From: Aricia agestis
Lineage: Eukaryota; Arthropoda; Insecta; Lepidoptera; Lycaenidae
Direction of reading: 5' to 3'
Assembly: GCF_905147365.1 (NCBI RefSeq)
Contig: NC_056425.1
Coordinates: 10,609,501 to 10,673,500, forward strand
Length of the DNA: 64,000 nt
A model generated the notes under the pieces. It was not told the DNA's origin. It made no database searches and saw only the letters and a list, made by a program, of their open reading frames with translations. The position numbers and the translations under genes were made by a program. Within the stretch, counting starts at the first letter, position 1; each line of letters begins with the position of its first letter. Shown piece after piece: positions 30,252 through 41,519 of the stretch.

Positions 30252-30780
30252 TATACCAATGTTACTCAACCTTTTTTTTAAACGTGCCCCAGACACATTT
30301 TGGTCTTGGTGTCGCGGGCCGCACCCTAGGGTTGATTTAGACCGCAATGCGACGCGTAGATGCGTTTCTAAATTTATATGTAATTGATTGTACTGTTGGT
30401 TCTTGGTGGAAATTCATGTTGAACACTAATAAAACACAATTTGTGTCTTATTAGTGGAAAAAGTGCACGAAAAATTGTGTTTTATTAGTATTTCTATATG
30501 GATTTGACAGATTCGCAAGACGTCTCACGCAATTGAAATCTGTCAAATCCAGACAAATTTATGCCGCGCCGCGTCTCGCCTCACCTCTTCGCATTGCCGT
30601 CTGAATTGACCCTTAGTGTTAAAAATTAACGTTGTTCAAAGTTAGCGATTTAAAAGTGGGCAATTTTCACGACGTTCACAACCACTGCACTATTTTGCTG
30701 GTGGCCATGAATTTCAAAATGGTTGAAGTTTACGCGGGCCTCTAAAAAACGTCCCGGCGGGCCGCAGGTTGAGTTTAGCT
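30252..30780. mobile_element. hAT-like remnant interrupted by a TTA-type MITE
   Basis: The left part 'atgttactcaacctttttt...gcgggccgcacc' and right part 'ggcgggccgcaggttgag' are inverted relatives. The MITE at 30344-30616 lies between them. Confidence 0.45.
30344..30616. mobile_element. Harbinger-like MITE ('gggtcaattcagaccgc' family)
   Basis: Ends 'gggttgatttagaccgcaat' and the complement of 'aagggtcaattcagacggc'. Contains 'gatttgacagattcgcaaga' as in the copies at 43768-44101. It carries an extra insert with 'actaataaaacacaattt' and its inverse. Confidence 0.65.
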
Positions 30781-31097
30781 GGTCAAATCGAATATTGTTG
30801 AAAGTGCGTCTGTTTGTAACATCTTCAGTATTCACCCGTAACACCCGTTATATAGTAGGTAAGTATAGCTAAGCTCAGAAATAAACCGTAATCTATGGCC
30901 TTAGTGACCTACTTTATATCTGCTCAAATTTTCACCAAAATCGGTCTGGACGTTCACGCGTGTAGTCATAATACAAGGGTTTTTCCCTTATTATTTTTTA
31001 TTTAAGATTATGATATCATTAGCTGTTATTTGAATTTGTTCGATTAGAAGATTTCATTTCAAATACAAAAATTTATATAGTACCAATAGTATTCTTA

Positions 31098-31453
31098 GGG
31101 CGGATTCGACCAAACTGGAGTAAAATTTTACTCGAGTATATCTGTCTCCTAATCTAAGAGTAAGCTGGTTTTGCGTTTTTCCAACTTCTAGTCCAAGAAT
31201 GAGGCAATTACACGGGAGTAAATATTTACACGGACTATTTTGGTGGAGTAAATATTAAACTGAGAATAGTTGCACAACAGGGTTCAACTGTCACGGTCAG
31301 TGTCATTGTGAACTATAATTGACATTTTATTTCATACTCTTCGAGTAACTTGGTAAAACGCAAACGAAGATATCCTGGAGTAAATTGAAGGAGTAAAATT
31401 ATTCTCAGTATAGTCACACTCGTGTAACTTCAAGTTTGGTCGAATCGGGCCTT
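31098..31453. mobile_element. TTA-flanked MITE ('gggcggattcgaccaaac')
   Basis: Left AGGGCGGATTCGACCAAACT pairs with right AAGTTTGGTCGAATCGGGCC, and TTA borders both sides. 356 bp, internal 'gagtaaaattttactcgagt'-type palindromes. Likely PIF/Harbinger-like. Confidence 0.7.
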
Positions 31454-31573
31454 ACTCGAGTTACTACTTACTTAAGTAAAAAAAAAGTGTATTTACTTAA
31501 TGTTTAATACTAGGTAATACAAAAATATTATTTATAGGTTTGGAATACACTGCCAACTCAATAGACTAGTTTT

Positions 31574-31760
31574 AAAATTCGTTTATGGCGCGGGAGCCGT
31601 CCATTTTTCCGGGGTAAAGTATCCTATATCCTTTCCCGGGACTCAAACTATGTATCTTCATACTAAATAGTGAAATCGGCATAGGGGATTGGGCGTGAAG
31701 AGGTAACAGACAGACAGAAACACACACTTTTGCATTTATAATAATTATTAGTAAGTATAT
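31574..31760 (-). mobile_element. Helitron H1 copy, 3' end missing
   Basis: 'cgtttatggcgcgggagccg', 'ctttcccgggactcaaacta', 'gggcgtgaagaggtaacaga' and 'tgcatttataataattatta' match H1 on the minus strand. Confidence 0.7.
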
Positions 31761-31910
31761 GGATTATTACCAATACCACATTCGTATCAAGAACCATTAG
31801 TCCATACCTCATAAGTCCAAACTAAACTACGTCACCCCATGTACAACGTAAAGCGATGAAATTTCAATGTACACCATATCTGGGACGATTATCCGTGAAA
31901 TAAATTTTAT

Positions 31911-32055
31911 TTGTGATAAGGCGGGCGGGCGGCGCGCGGCGGGCGGGGCCGCCCAGTCGCCGCCGCTCGCTCTCGCCGCGACGACGCGCCCTAGCCGCGC
32001 TAATTTTACACGCCTGTGACCTACTAGTGATTGTGTTCTGTGACTTTCCATTGGT
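31911..32055 (+). other. GC-rich island followed by a splice-donor-like site
   Basis: About 100 bp of very GC- and CpG-rich sequence (gcgggcgggcggcgcgcggc...) lies in an otherwise AT-rich region. It is followed by non-coding sequence ending at CCATTG|GTAAGTACC (donor at 32053-32054), a near-consensus splice donor. This could be the promoter and non-coding first exon of a plus-strand gene whose coding exons lie beyond the window. It could equally be repeat-derived. The minus-strand frames across it are low-complexity Arg/Ala and are not called. Confidence 0.3.
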
Positions 32056-32059
32056 AAGT

Positions 32060-33185
32060 ACCTTAGATATTGGTAACCAGATGGCGATATGAACTATCAT
32101 TTCCTAATATAAACCTTTACAGGAATATTTCAAGACTAAAATTAGCCGAATCGTTCTTGAGTTTTAGCGAGAGTAACAAAATTGAAAATTCATTTATATT
32201 TATATAGATAGATTCACGCATAACCTCAAAGTTTTGGTGGAAAAACCATAGAAAATTACATAGCTCGGATGATATAATATGAAATGCATGTTGAGATCAG
32301 TTTTAGATTTTATTCTCGTCAAGGCAATGTCTGCGGCAATTAGTTGAAGATTGTGAAAGTTCCATATGTTAACGTCCCGTTTCGCTATTTTGTGACGAAA
32401 ATTTGTCTTATTATTGCTTTGTGGCACAAAACCTTGTAGTTTCATTGTGAAATGTATCTCCTGAAAGAAATTCTTATTGTTTTCGTGTACATTGTTGTTT
32501 TTAAGACCTGCGTGATGAACGTTTTGAATTTTATTATTGCTATCTAGTACAAAATCTCGAATTTCGGTTGTAAAATATATCTCCTGTAAAAAATCTGATA
32601 GATTTAGTATCTACGTGGTTGGTTCTAAGCCCTTTATAATAAACATTTTTAAGGAATTTAATATGATGTCACAATTCACACCACTCTAACTAATGTTCAT
32701 TTTAAAAACGTATATTACTCATACGTTCGTTTGATATCATCTTAATTCTAATATAATACATTTATTCTGGTCCTTAACATACGACTCAAATACAGAAATA
32801 ATAAAATATTCGATCCTATGATCCCACAATGAAAATAGCACAGTTCCTTATTTGTGGCTGCCTTTGTAAAGTTTTTTATCGTTTTCGTAAAAAGAATCAT
32901 GAACATAAAGGAATAAATTAAGTCCCAAATGTATATTTTGATATTACAAAATAATATTGCGTAAAATTTCCTGTTTCTTGATTATATTATCTAATTTTAT
33001 CTTTAAAAGAAAAGTATTTTATTTTATTTCGCCAACGCGCAAAGGATCATTCGCAGCCCTCTTATTTTCTGTAAAAGCATTTAATATCTTTGGCAATGTT
33101 TATCATGTTTTCAAGAAAAGCCAGTACCTAGTTGTTTGTCTTTTTTTTTAAGATATTTAATTTCAAAAAAATAAGCAAAGTTTTC
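32060..33185. other. No gene seen; small Helitron-like fragment
   Basis: 32119-32210 ('caagactaaaattagccgaa...ttatatagata') resembles the 5' part of the element at 28048-28200. The rest, to 33185, is AT-rich with no recognised feature. Confidence 0.4.
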
Positions 33186-33189
33186 TTTC

Positions 33190-33456
33190 ACTAAATTCTT
33201 TCAGTGTTAAATAGCCCATTTATTGAGGAAGGCTACAGGCTATATTTTATCACGCTAAGACTAATTAGGAGAATGTGGAAAAAACGGGGGAAAATTATTT
33301 GAAAGTGCTTTTCTCGCGAACTACTGGAGCAATTTTTATGTTATTTTGGCACAGATAAGAAGTAGACCACGTGAAGGATCATAGGCTATCGATTCTAATA
33401 ATTTTTTCAGTGGCTATATATTTTATACCCGTGCGACGCCGGGGCGGGTCGCTAGG
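33190..33456 (+). mobile_element. Helitron-like copy (family H2)
   Basis: 'ttcagtgttaaatagcccat', 'ctatattttatcacgctaag', 'actactggagcaatttttat' and the 3' end 'gacgccggggcgggtcgCTAG' align with 690-979 and, inverted, with 8127-8800. Confidence 0.6.
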
Positions 33457-33494
33457 TGTAAATCGAGTCCCGATATATTCGTGATCGAATATTA

Positions 33495-33856
33495 ATAGCT
33501 CCCACACCGATTTCGGTGACGGTGGCCGGTTTCATTGAAACCAGGCCAGCTACGCAGGAGTAATTTTATAGTGCCCAAGTGTGTGTGCAGTCCACAAGAG
33601 CACTCTCTATTCCTTTACTCTCATAGCCCAGTGGGACGGAAGACCGACACGACTGGCGAGAGATCAGGCGCAGGACCGACTTTTTACATGCCCATCCGAC
33701 GCATGGATCATCTTACTTGTCAGACAATCAGGTGATCAGCCTGCATTGTCCTAACCAAACTTGGAAATAACATGTTTCCAACGCGGGAATCGAACCCACG
33801 ACCTCCGAGTCAAGAGCCGCAGTCTGTACCACTAGACCACGGAGGCGTTTAGTAGT
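33495..33856 (-). mobile_element. SINE-1 copy, full length with target duplication
   Basis: On the minus strand a tRNA-like head ('gtggtctagtgg' A-box, GGTTCGATTCC B-box at 33786-33796) leads into a 340-bp body. The flanks share ATCGAATATTA (33484-33494 and 33857-33867), an 11-bp retroposition duplication. Confidence 0.85.
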
Positions 33857-33867
33857 ATCGAATATTA

Positions 33868-34956
33868 TAGTGTTTTTACAAACATTGTCACAGAAGCATT
33901 ATCATCGTCTACAAAATTGAGCTTCGTCCTTCTCACAAATGATAATATTGTTTTAACACAAAGAATTTTCCTCTCTACTTCATAATAATTGAAAATCTTT
34001 CCATTATTCTCTAATCTCTATATCAATTCCTTGCGACGTTATTTATACAAATTATAACACTATCAAAATAATGTGCTGTTGAATAAAATTGAACGGCAAT
34101 ATTATGTTACATTTAAATTAATTGCATAATAGCCTTCTATACTACGATAGCTTTTACATAATATGGATCAAGATAATTGTATGTAATTTTGTCATCTTAT
34201 AAAAGAACTAAAAAAAGTTTTTACTACACAACAGCATAATATTATAACAGTTTTTCGTCTACTAACTAATACTAACTAAATCCCCGCTTATAATTAAGTC
34301 GTCAGCGTTTGTCCAGGCCTTCTTTCTTAATACAAATATAGACCTTTGTCGAAACCACGAGACGGGACACAAAACATCATTATAATGAAAGCCATAGTTT
34401 GTTTGGAGTTTGGAGGGCGTGTTTCGAACTATTAACCAAGTATGGCCCAGTGCTCTCTTGACGCCATACTGTTGATTCATTCCGAAGTATAAGCGCCAGT
34501 GTTGGGATTTTATTACAATTTACGAGACGAGATGTCTAGGTTCCGAAATAATTGCCAGTATACTGGCCATTGCTCAAGAGTCAAGACGTAATTAATGTAT
34601 TTGATTGACGGTTGATACACGTTTGATGTATAAATAATTAATCCCGCTGTACATATTGGACCAACTCATTGAGCCATCGCATTGGGCTAACGCCTTCTGG
34701 GCCATTTGTTGGGAGCGACATTCCATACAGCGTTATACGTACAGCAGCTACTAGACTGCGTTCCGGACACATTCTGTTTAAAAAATTATTTTATGATGAG
34801 AATTGCATTACCACTTTGTTGTGAATGTGGCATCTTGAGATATGCTTTAAATTTCTTTATTTTATTAACGAAATTCGCTAATCTTTGACCTTGTCATCAT
34901 CCCTATTGTATAATGTCGGATAATTATGTAGACGGTCTAACGGAGTGGCGTAGTTT
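33868..34956. other. No recognisable gene or repeat
   Basis: About 1.1 kb of AT-rich unique-looking sequence. Short reading frames (34262-34480 minus, 34706-34888 plus) show no recognisable domain. Confidence 0.4.
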
Positions 34957-34964
34957 CTAAGAAC

Positions 34965-35632
34965 TAGGGACTGAAAGCGGTACCGTTATAAAGGGTATAT
35001 ACCGGTATAAAATTACGGTATTGCTTTGATTTAAAGGTTGAGTCAAAACGGTTGAACTTCACCATTGCGGTACCGCAAAATAATGAAATATAACTTTATT
35101 TTTACGGTTTATTGCTACCCCAACCGAAATTATTTCGGTACCGAAATAATGGTAGGTGACGACGTACCTACGCACCGGTGCGGCGTTGCCAATTCGCAAC
35201 TGTCATATCAAAATATTGTACAATCGAGGGTACAATTAATATTCATTTCAAACTCTTCCTGCACTTGAATGGAGTGGCAATACTATATTATTAGGTATTG
35301 TTTTAAAATTAACGTCCTGCTTGACTGTAACCTTTAAGAAAGTATAAATGCGACTCAAAAAATTTGAGTAAGGTAACTGTAAATGGACAAGATGAATATA
35401 TTATAATAATTATTATTGCGAGCCCTGACGTGATATTTCGGCAGGAGGCGTAGCCGGGTGGAAAAAAAACCTTTATTTTACAGGTTTAGATATCTAAAAA
35501 AAATAACGATACCGTAATTTTGCAATACCGATATATATATCAGTACCGTTATTTAAAGGTTACCGTAATTTAAAGGTATGACGTCATACCGCTAAATTTC
35601 TCGACCTATATTTTCCGGTTATTCAGTCCCTG
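34965..35632. mobile_element. hAT-like element with 8-bp target duplication (7/8)
   Basis: Ends TAGGGACTGAA and the complement of CAGGGACTGAA; flanks cTAAGAAC (34957-34964) and gTAAGAAC (35633-35640). Subterminal regions are rich in GGTACCG and 'taccgttat' motifs in both orientations. 668 bp, no transposase. Confidence 0.75.
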
Positions 35633-35708
35633 GTAAGAACTAAAACTCCTTAAAAAGGATTTTAAAAAACCGTTGACCCAATGTTGGTCCAATGTGTACG
35701 CAGACTTA

Positions 35709-36268
35709 AGCTGCGTCCCCATCAGACACGGCACGGCGCCGCCACCGTGTTACGGCACGATGCCGCCACCGTGATACGGTACGGCGCCGCACCGTGACAC
35801 GGTGCCGTGTACGGTGCACCGCGCGCCCCTATTCTGGTGAAACTTCCGAACAAAATTTGTGTCCAAACTTAAACGAGGCATAATATGAAAATACATATCA
35901 AAGTCGCGTAATGCAAATATTGTCATGTATACCGAGGAAATTTTATGTATAATAAATAATAGATAATAGATAAAATTTTATCTATAATAAATAATAGATA
36001 AAATTTCCTCGGTTTCTTTTTAACCGACTTCAAAAAATATTTAATGATTCTTTTTCAATCTTCGTCTTAGTAACAACAAGAGAATATATTTTTCGCGATC
36101 CATATCCATTATCCAGACAAGCACTCTCGTTCGAGCGCAAATATCGACAGAATAGGGATGCACCGTTCGCGGCACCGTGACACGGTGCGGCGCCGTACCG
36201 TATCATGGTGGCGGCGTCGTGCCGCAACACGGTGCCGGCGCCGCGCCGTATCTGATGGGGACAGAGCC
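35709..36268. mobile_element. TTA-flanked MITE with ~110-bp GC-rich inverted arms
   Basis: The left arm 'agctgcgtccccatcagaca...ggcgccg' pairs with the right arm 'cggcgcc...tctgatggggacagagcc', with TTA at both borders. The arms consist of CGGCGCCG and CACCGTG blocks. The AT-rich middle has an inner pair 'ccgaggaaattttat' / 'ataaaatttcctcgg' (35933-36013). Confidence 0.75.
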
Positions 36269-36271
36269 TTA

Positions 36272-36783
36272 ATACATCACAATTATTGTCTCACCCGTGG
36301 CAACAATATGGCGGATACATCAAGTCTTGAGCAGTGGCCACTAAACTGGTTTTTATTTCGGAACTTACACATCTCATCTCGTGAATTCAATCATACACCA
36401 TTTTGAATGTTTACTTGTATACGTTGTATATATTTTAAAATTCCTATCTGGATATATTTTATGACTGTCGATCTTTTGGCAACGGCCCCTTATAAACAGA
36501 TAGTATAATAATTATAGCTGCTTAATGTTGATCAACTAATGCTTTGTCTTTGCGCGAGATATTTTTATTTGTTTATTAGAGGTTGTCTGTATGAGTAAGA
36601 ATTTCGCCGCAACTGTACATTTGGATGCTAAAAAGGCACAGCTATATTTTATGTCATTGACTGGTGCCTCTATGTGTTTCCCTCAAATAATATTAGAATA
36701 ATTGAAAAGAATAGAATAGAAATATTTTTTTATTCTATTCTTATATTAAATTACATCTGCAAACAGACTTCCAGAGATTTTTT
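36272..36783. other. No recognisable gene
   Basis: AT-rich. A small inverted pair 'gaatagaatagaaatatttt' / 'ttattctattctt' lies at 36706-36743. Confidence 0.4.
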
Positions 36784-36814
36784 TTGAGTATCCCGTTCCC
36801 GTATATACGTTCGG

Positions 36815-36817
<3 letters not shown>

Positions 36818-36858
<41 letters not shown>

Positions 36859-36927
36859 TTTTTGTATATATATATTATATATATATATACAAAAAAAATA
36901 ATATATATATATTATTTTTTTTGTATG
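36818..36927. repeat. TA microsatellite and AT palindromes
   Basis: A (TA)n run of about 34 bp is followed by alternating T-run/TA blocks that fold back on themselves ('gtatatatatattatat' / 'atatatatatac'). Confidence 0.9.
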
Positions 36928-36939
36928 TATAACGATAAC

Positions 36940-37455
36940 TCAGCCGTTTGTGATCTGATGATAGGATTCTGAATGAATCGAGGGGACTCCTTGTAATTTG
37001 TATGGAAACATATAGTGATTTAAATTTTTTCTGAAGCATCCGAGGTAAATGCTACCAAAAAGTAAGATTTCGCACCAGGTTATACCCTGGATCCGAAGGT
37101 ACCCAACAGAACTTTTCAATCCTTATAGATACAGGTTCGGGGATTTCGGCGTCGTTTAAACAACTGAAAGCATAAGCCAACAAATCAATTTATTTGATCA
37201 TCATCATCAAAATCATAATTATGCCATGGGTCATCACATTATGACCCAATTATTGATGCTTTTCGTGATATTTTGCATCGAAGCAGATGTTTTTGATGAT
37301 TATTTCGCTGTTTGTGGACCGATTTTCAAAATTCTTGTGTTATTGTATAGGGTATAATCTTGATTTTGTAAAATAATTACGAAAGTGGTGAGCTGATGAT
37401 GGGATCTATGAGCAATCGAGGGAAATCCTTGAAATCCTTGAAATTTATCAAAAGA
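36940..37455. repeat. Diverged interspersed repeat, second copy
   Basis: 'gatctgatgataggattctg', 'tatagatacaggttcgggga' and 'tttcggcgtcgtttaaa' align with 262-480. A weaker third piece is at 38590-38715. Confidence 0.5.
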
Positions 37456-37460
37456 CTCAT

Positions 37461-38487
37461 AGAATAGAATAGAATAGAATAGAATAGAATACGTTTATTT
37501 TTTCCAACACACAACATATACAGAATAGAAAATAAAAAATAAAAAGGACTTAAGCTATGTACAATTATAATTATAGGTATATGTTATGTGATGTCAAAAA
37601 TTGGCCCCAGCTCAGCTATACGCAGCAAGCAAGCTTGCTGCACTGGTATTCTGCAGGGGCCAAAGAGTGACTTCACAACATAACATGCAGGGATAAACAA
37701 TAAATAATTATGACTACAACAGCTACAACAGTAAAAATAATAGACAGAAAAAAGAAAGAACAAAGAAATAACATTACTTACTATAAATAAAGATACGTGA
37801 CAGGTGTACAAGCATAAGAACTAAGATTATTGCCAATTAAAATACAAAAGAAAAAAAAAAAAAAAAATAGTTTGACAAGAAAGGCATAACATAATAATAT
37901 AATCTATTGTGGGAAAAACACATGGATAATTTTATCGATTGTGACGTGGCTTATAATTTGTTATTTTAAATCTAGTTTGGTCTAATATTAACTATTTACA
38001 ACACAAGAATGAGAAATTGGAACAGTAATGGGTGGACACTGGACAAACATAATCACTAAACACGCACAACGAAAAGGAAAGTTCGTACCGCCCGCGCCGT
38101 TGGATAACCTTAGTTGCAGATCGTGGTGCATAAACCTCAGGTATGTTATATTATATTTTCTTTTTGAGTCTTAAGCAGGTGAGTTCTATAGTGACGACTG
38201 AATGAGTTTTTTGATTTCAGCGCCCTAAAAGGAGGCGGAAGATTATTCCAACAGCGGGAGGCAGCGTACTTAAACGAGCCACGGAATGCTGAAGTCCTGT
38301 GCCGTGGTGTTGTGATTTGATACTGGGAGGCTCTGGTTCGTTTACTAAAGTCACTGGCCCAAGAGAGTTTCTCATATAGATAAGAAGGTGTACGAGTGAT
38401 TATGATGTCGAAAAGCAGTGACGCAAAGTGTAGTTTCCTGCGCTCCTTCATCTTGAGAAGGTTCGCATCATTAATAAAAGGTGTCAC
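37461..38487 (-). mobile_element. 3' part of a LINE with an ATTCT-repeat tail
   Basis: The coding tail (38146-38487) is followed on the minus strand by a ~650-bp AT-rich 3' UTR. It ends in a five-base repeat seen as (agaat)n on the plus strand at 37461-37494, the kind of short tandem tail made by some LINE clades. Confidence 0.6.
38146..38487 (-). pseudogene. C-terminal fragment of a LINE reverse transcriptase
   Basis: 113 residues: KERRKLHFASLLFDIIITRTPSYLYEKL, then TPRHRTSAFRGSFKYAASRCWNNLPPPFRALKSKNSFSRHYRTHLL. The order 'RR...LL...I...P.YL...R....F..S....A...WNxLP...R...S...F' is the familiar C-terminal tail of insect LINE pol proteins. The catalytic domain is absent. Confidence 0.72.
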
Positions 38488-38589
38488 ATGAGCGCGAGAA
38501 GGAACTGTAAAACAAAAGCGTACACAAGCATAGTGGTTAAAATGTTGTTTCTAGTAACTTAAACATATGTTACAAATAAGAGAAAGTTC

Positions 38590-38715
38590 ATACGAAGGTG
38601 TCTCTTGGTCCAAAGGCACTGAACAGAACTCCTGAACCTTCAATGATAAAAGTTTTTAGATTGCAGCATCGCTTAGATAACTGCAAGCATTTACCACAAT
38701 TTCGCAACTCTCAAG
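38590..38715. repeat. Weak third copy of the 1-570 repeat
   Basis: 'aacagaactcctgaaccttc', 'gataaaagtttttagattgc' and 'agcatcgcttagataactgc' loosely parallel 37105-37170. Confidence 0.35.
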
Positions 38716-39171
38716 CGTATATAATACATAACGTAAATGACAAAACAATGGTTGGCGGATCAAAACCACTAGCCATCACGCTAATAATTTAGTTCTTCTA
38801 TTGAATCGCCGATCAAAATGTATGGAATTGACATGACGTGAGTCGAATCAGCTATGTCCTTACTATGCAATTTCATCTTAAATTTTCGTCATCATCTTTT
38901 TATTCAACTTTCGTTTGGCATATTCAATATTGAATGCGTCAAAATCCACCCGCGTTGGAAAGAAAAGTGTCATAGCGTCGCGGGCATGCCTCACGTGCGA
39001 TGTTAACTGCGGGGCTAAAATGGTCGCTTACTTGAATCATACAATGAATAATTTACGATTCATTTTTAAACTTCTCTTAACGTGCAATTCATATAATGAT
39101 TCGTACTAAGCAATTCATTTGTTTGACATTTTTCTATGAAAAGTCGTAAAAATGGTCCAATAAATCCGAAT
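38716..39171. other. No recognisable gene
   Basis: AT-rich sequence; nothing identified. Confidence 0.4.
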
Positions 39172-39422
39172 TGCGTGAAACAGCGCTTGCGCTGTGTTTC
39201 GCCGAGTGAGTGAGTTTACCGGAGGCCCAATCCCCTACCCTATTCCCTTTTCTACCCTCCCCTATTCCCTTCCCTTCCCTACCCTCCCCTATTACCCTAT
39301 TCCCTCTTAAAAGGCCGGCAACGCACATGCAGCTCTTCTGATGCTGCGAGTGTCCATGGGCGACGGAAGTTGCTTTCCATCAGGTGACCCGTTTGCTCGT
39401 TTGCCCCCTTATTTCATAAAAA
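39172..39422 (+). mobile_element. SINE-3 copy with poly-A tail
   Basis: 'gtgaaacagcgcttgcgctg', a ccctattccctt minisatellite, 'atgctgcgagtgtccatggg', 'gtttgcccccttatttcata' and a poly-A run (39417-39429). Confidence 0.75.
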
Positions 39423-39518
39423 AAAAAATAGCTCTTAACGACAGAAATAAATCAAGATATTTTATTTCTGTGCTCTCAACGCTCTGTGGCGTTATTGCTA
39501 TTTATATTAGGCTAGCAC

Positions 39519-39724
39519 AGGGCCCGTATCACTGTTATAGTTAATCCGACTCTGAAAAGGTAACAAGCATTTTACTGTCAATTGGAAACCGTTTTGTGAT
39601 TCAAACAATCAAACGAGACTGCCGCGTCCTGCTCTCACAACGTCATTTCACGTTTGTTAGAGCAGGACACGGCATTCCCGTTCGATTGTTTGAGTCTCAA
39701 AACAGTTTCGTGATACGGCCCCTG
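39519..39724. mobile_element. F7 foldback MITE with CAGGG ends
   Basis: CAGGGCCCGTATCAC at the left and the complement of CAGGGGCCGTATCAC at the right. The inner arms carry 'cgttcgattgtttgagtctc'. About 50 bp of extra sequence lies inside the left arm relative to 16358-16514. Confidence 0.7.
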
Positions 39725-40775
39725 ATTCGCGTCAATCCTCGCACGATATCGCTTCAGAATCGCCCCGTACGATGGTAATAAAGTCGATCGCTAAACCGGC
39801 CACAGACTGCGGAAATTGCGCCGCCGCGTCCGGCGTCCGACCTTCTGTGACAAGGAAAAGCAGGGGTGTAAAGGAAATAATATACGGCTATCAAAATTTA
39901 AATTAGATTTAATATTATATGATTTAGGTACTTACTCGATGGTAAAGTTGCTTACATGCGAATACACTCTGAATATTATGTAGAAGATCTACGTAGATGT
40001 CTTCGCAGGTAGATATTTTATGGAAGCTTGAATGCAAAACAGACACTAAAACTTCTAAATAAAACAAAAAAAAGTTTGTCTTGACAAACATTTTTCTGAT
40101 TTTTAAACGTACTGAAAGACTAGCAATCTTTTCTTTTTATTTCTTCGGACACGGGCTAAGGATTTTTACCCCATCCCAAATTAAACATTCAAAAGCGTAA
40201 CGCTGATGAATAAGTTGACCCGGTGTATTATATTACAAGGTTCAAGGTTTGAACCTTGTAATATAATGAGTGATACTCGCGTAAACCTAAGAAATCACGA
40301 CCCGGTGTACTTCGTATCACTATTCTCCTACAATGAACCTTCCATGCAGGCCTAGCTTAACAACAGTAGAAATGGGAAAGAATCGACATACTGACAGATT
40401 TTATCTACAAAATGGCGGATTTCCATTGTCTAACTTTCACTTTGTCTATTCTTCCGTAAAAAGAAACAGTTCAGCCGTTCTCACTTCTCGAATAAGAGCG
40501 AGACTAACAACATTTTTATTTTAAATATAGATAAACAGATAGGCTGTTCACTATTATTTTTAACTAACATTGGCCTATTCCATAAAGTAAACACCAGGAA
40601 AATACAAGGGATATAAAAATAAAGCGATCGCGGTCGATGGGAAACCCTCTTGCCATTTTACGATTATAAATATCCAACCATTTAGATCACTATCGATGGT
40701 ATTAAATTCGTGTGCCAATATGTTATTTTCGTATTTATCCGAGAGTGAACTACTTACGGATTCATTAAGAATTAA
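39725..40775. other. No recognisable gene; one strong palindrome
   Basis: AT-rich. A perfect 19-bp-arm palindrome lies at 40227-40267. The plus-strand frame 40333-40524 has no recognised domain. Confidence 0.4.
40227..40267. repeat. Perfect palindrome, 19-bp arms
   Basis: 'attatattacaaggttcaa' at 40227-40245, three-base centre, exact complement at 40249-40267. Confidence 0.9.
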
Positions 40776-41249
40776 GAGGATACACCAGGGGCGAGAGAAA
40801 TTGAAAATAGTTATTTGAAAATGTATTGCTGTCTCACCAATCTCAAGTCTCCCACCGCAGAGCGCGATAGAGACAACACGAAAAAGTTCTAATAAAAGAA
40901 CAGAAAATCTTTGATTTGTTGTCCGCTGATTCCTTCTCCAAAACTTAACCGATTTAAGTACTTTTTTCATTAAGAATTAAAGCAAGGCTTGAGCTGTGTT
41001 ATATTTTTTGTATAATTTAGCCAGTTTTGTTTTCTGGGTGTTTGAACACACAGGAAAATCTGGCCATTTTTTTGGGTTTTTGGACGTTCTTATCTTTTTT
41101 AATGATAAAATTATGAAAAAAAAGAAAACATAGGGACATGCTAATAGTGGCCATAGATATTCAGGAAAAAAATCATAACTCTACCGGCATTATCCAGGGA
41201 GGAAACAGGGGAAAACGTTTGTATGGAAAAACGGAGGTGTGGACTCCTC
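40776..41249. mobile_element. piggyBac-like MITE, copy 1
   Basis: Bounded by TTAA (40772-40775 and 41250-41253). Inner ends GAGGATACACC and complement of GAGGAGTCCACACC. Copy 2 at 58275-58758 has the same TTAA borders. The minus-strand 131-residue frame across it is not a gene. Confidence 0.75.
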
Positions 41250-41290
41250 TTAAGATGAATGTAGAGAACAGGGTAGTAGGTACTTCTGAT

Positions 41291-41519
41291 AAACCAGTTC
41301 GTCAACCCCGTTGCGCAGGAATTCGTTTACCGCGCGGCGCGGGAACTGTACGTTTTCCGGTATAAAAAGTGTCCTATGTCCTTTCCACAACCAAACCTTT
41401 TTAACCAAAGTATCTCTACCAAATTTCAGCAAAATCGGTTCAGAGGTTTGGGCGTGAAGAGGAACAAACAGACAGAGAGACTGACAGACACACTTTCGCA
41501 TTTATATTATTAGTATGGA
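41291..41519 (-). mobile_element. Helitron H1 copy (in duplication copy 1)
   Basis: 'ccccgttgcgcaggaattcg', 'gtcctatgtcctttccacaa', 'gtttgggcgtgaagaggaac' and 'tcgcatttatattattagta'. Minus orientation; repeated at 44763-44991. Confidence 0.7.

Noticed and set aside
31827..32100. Arg/Ala-rich minus-strand frames
   Set aside because: Low-complexity translation of a GC-rich block. The plus-strand donor context is the more meaningful signal.
36784..36972. Reading frame rich in Tyr-Ile
   Set aside because: Translation of a TA microsatellite.
40575..40970. 131-residue minus-strand frame
   Set aside because: It crosses the border of the piggyBac-like MITE at 40776, and part of it is repeated in 58342-58662. 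It is repeat sequence.
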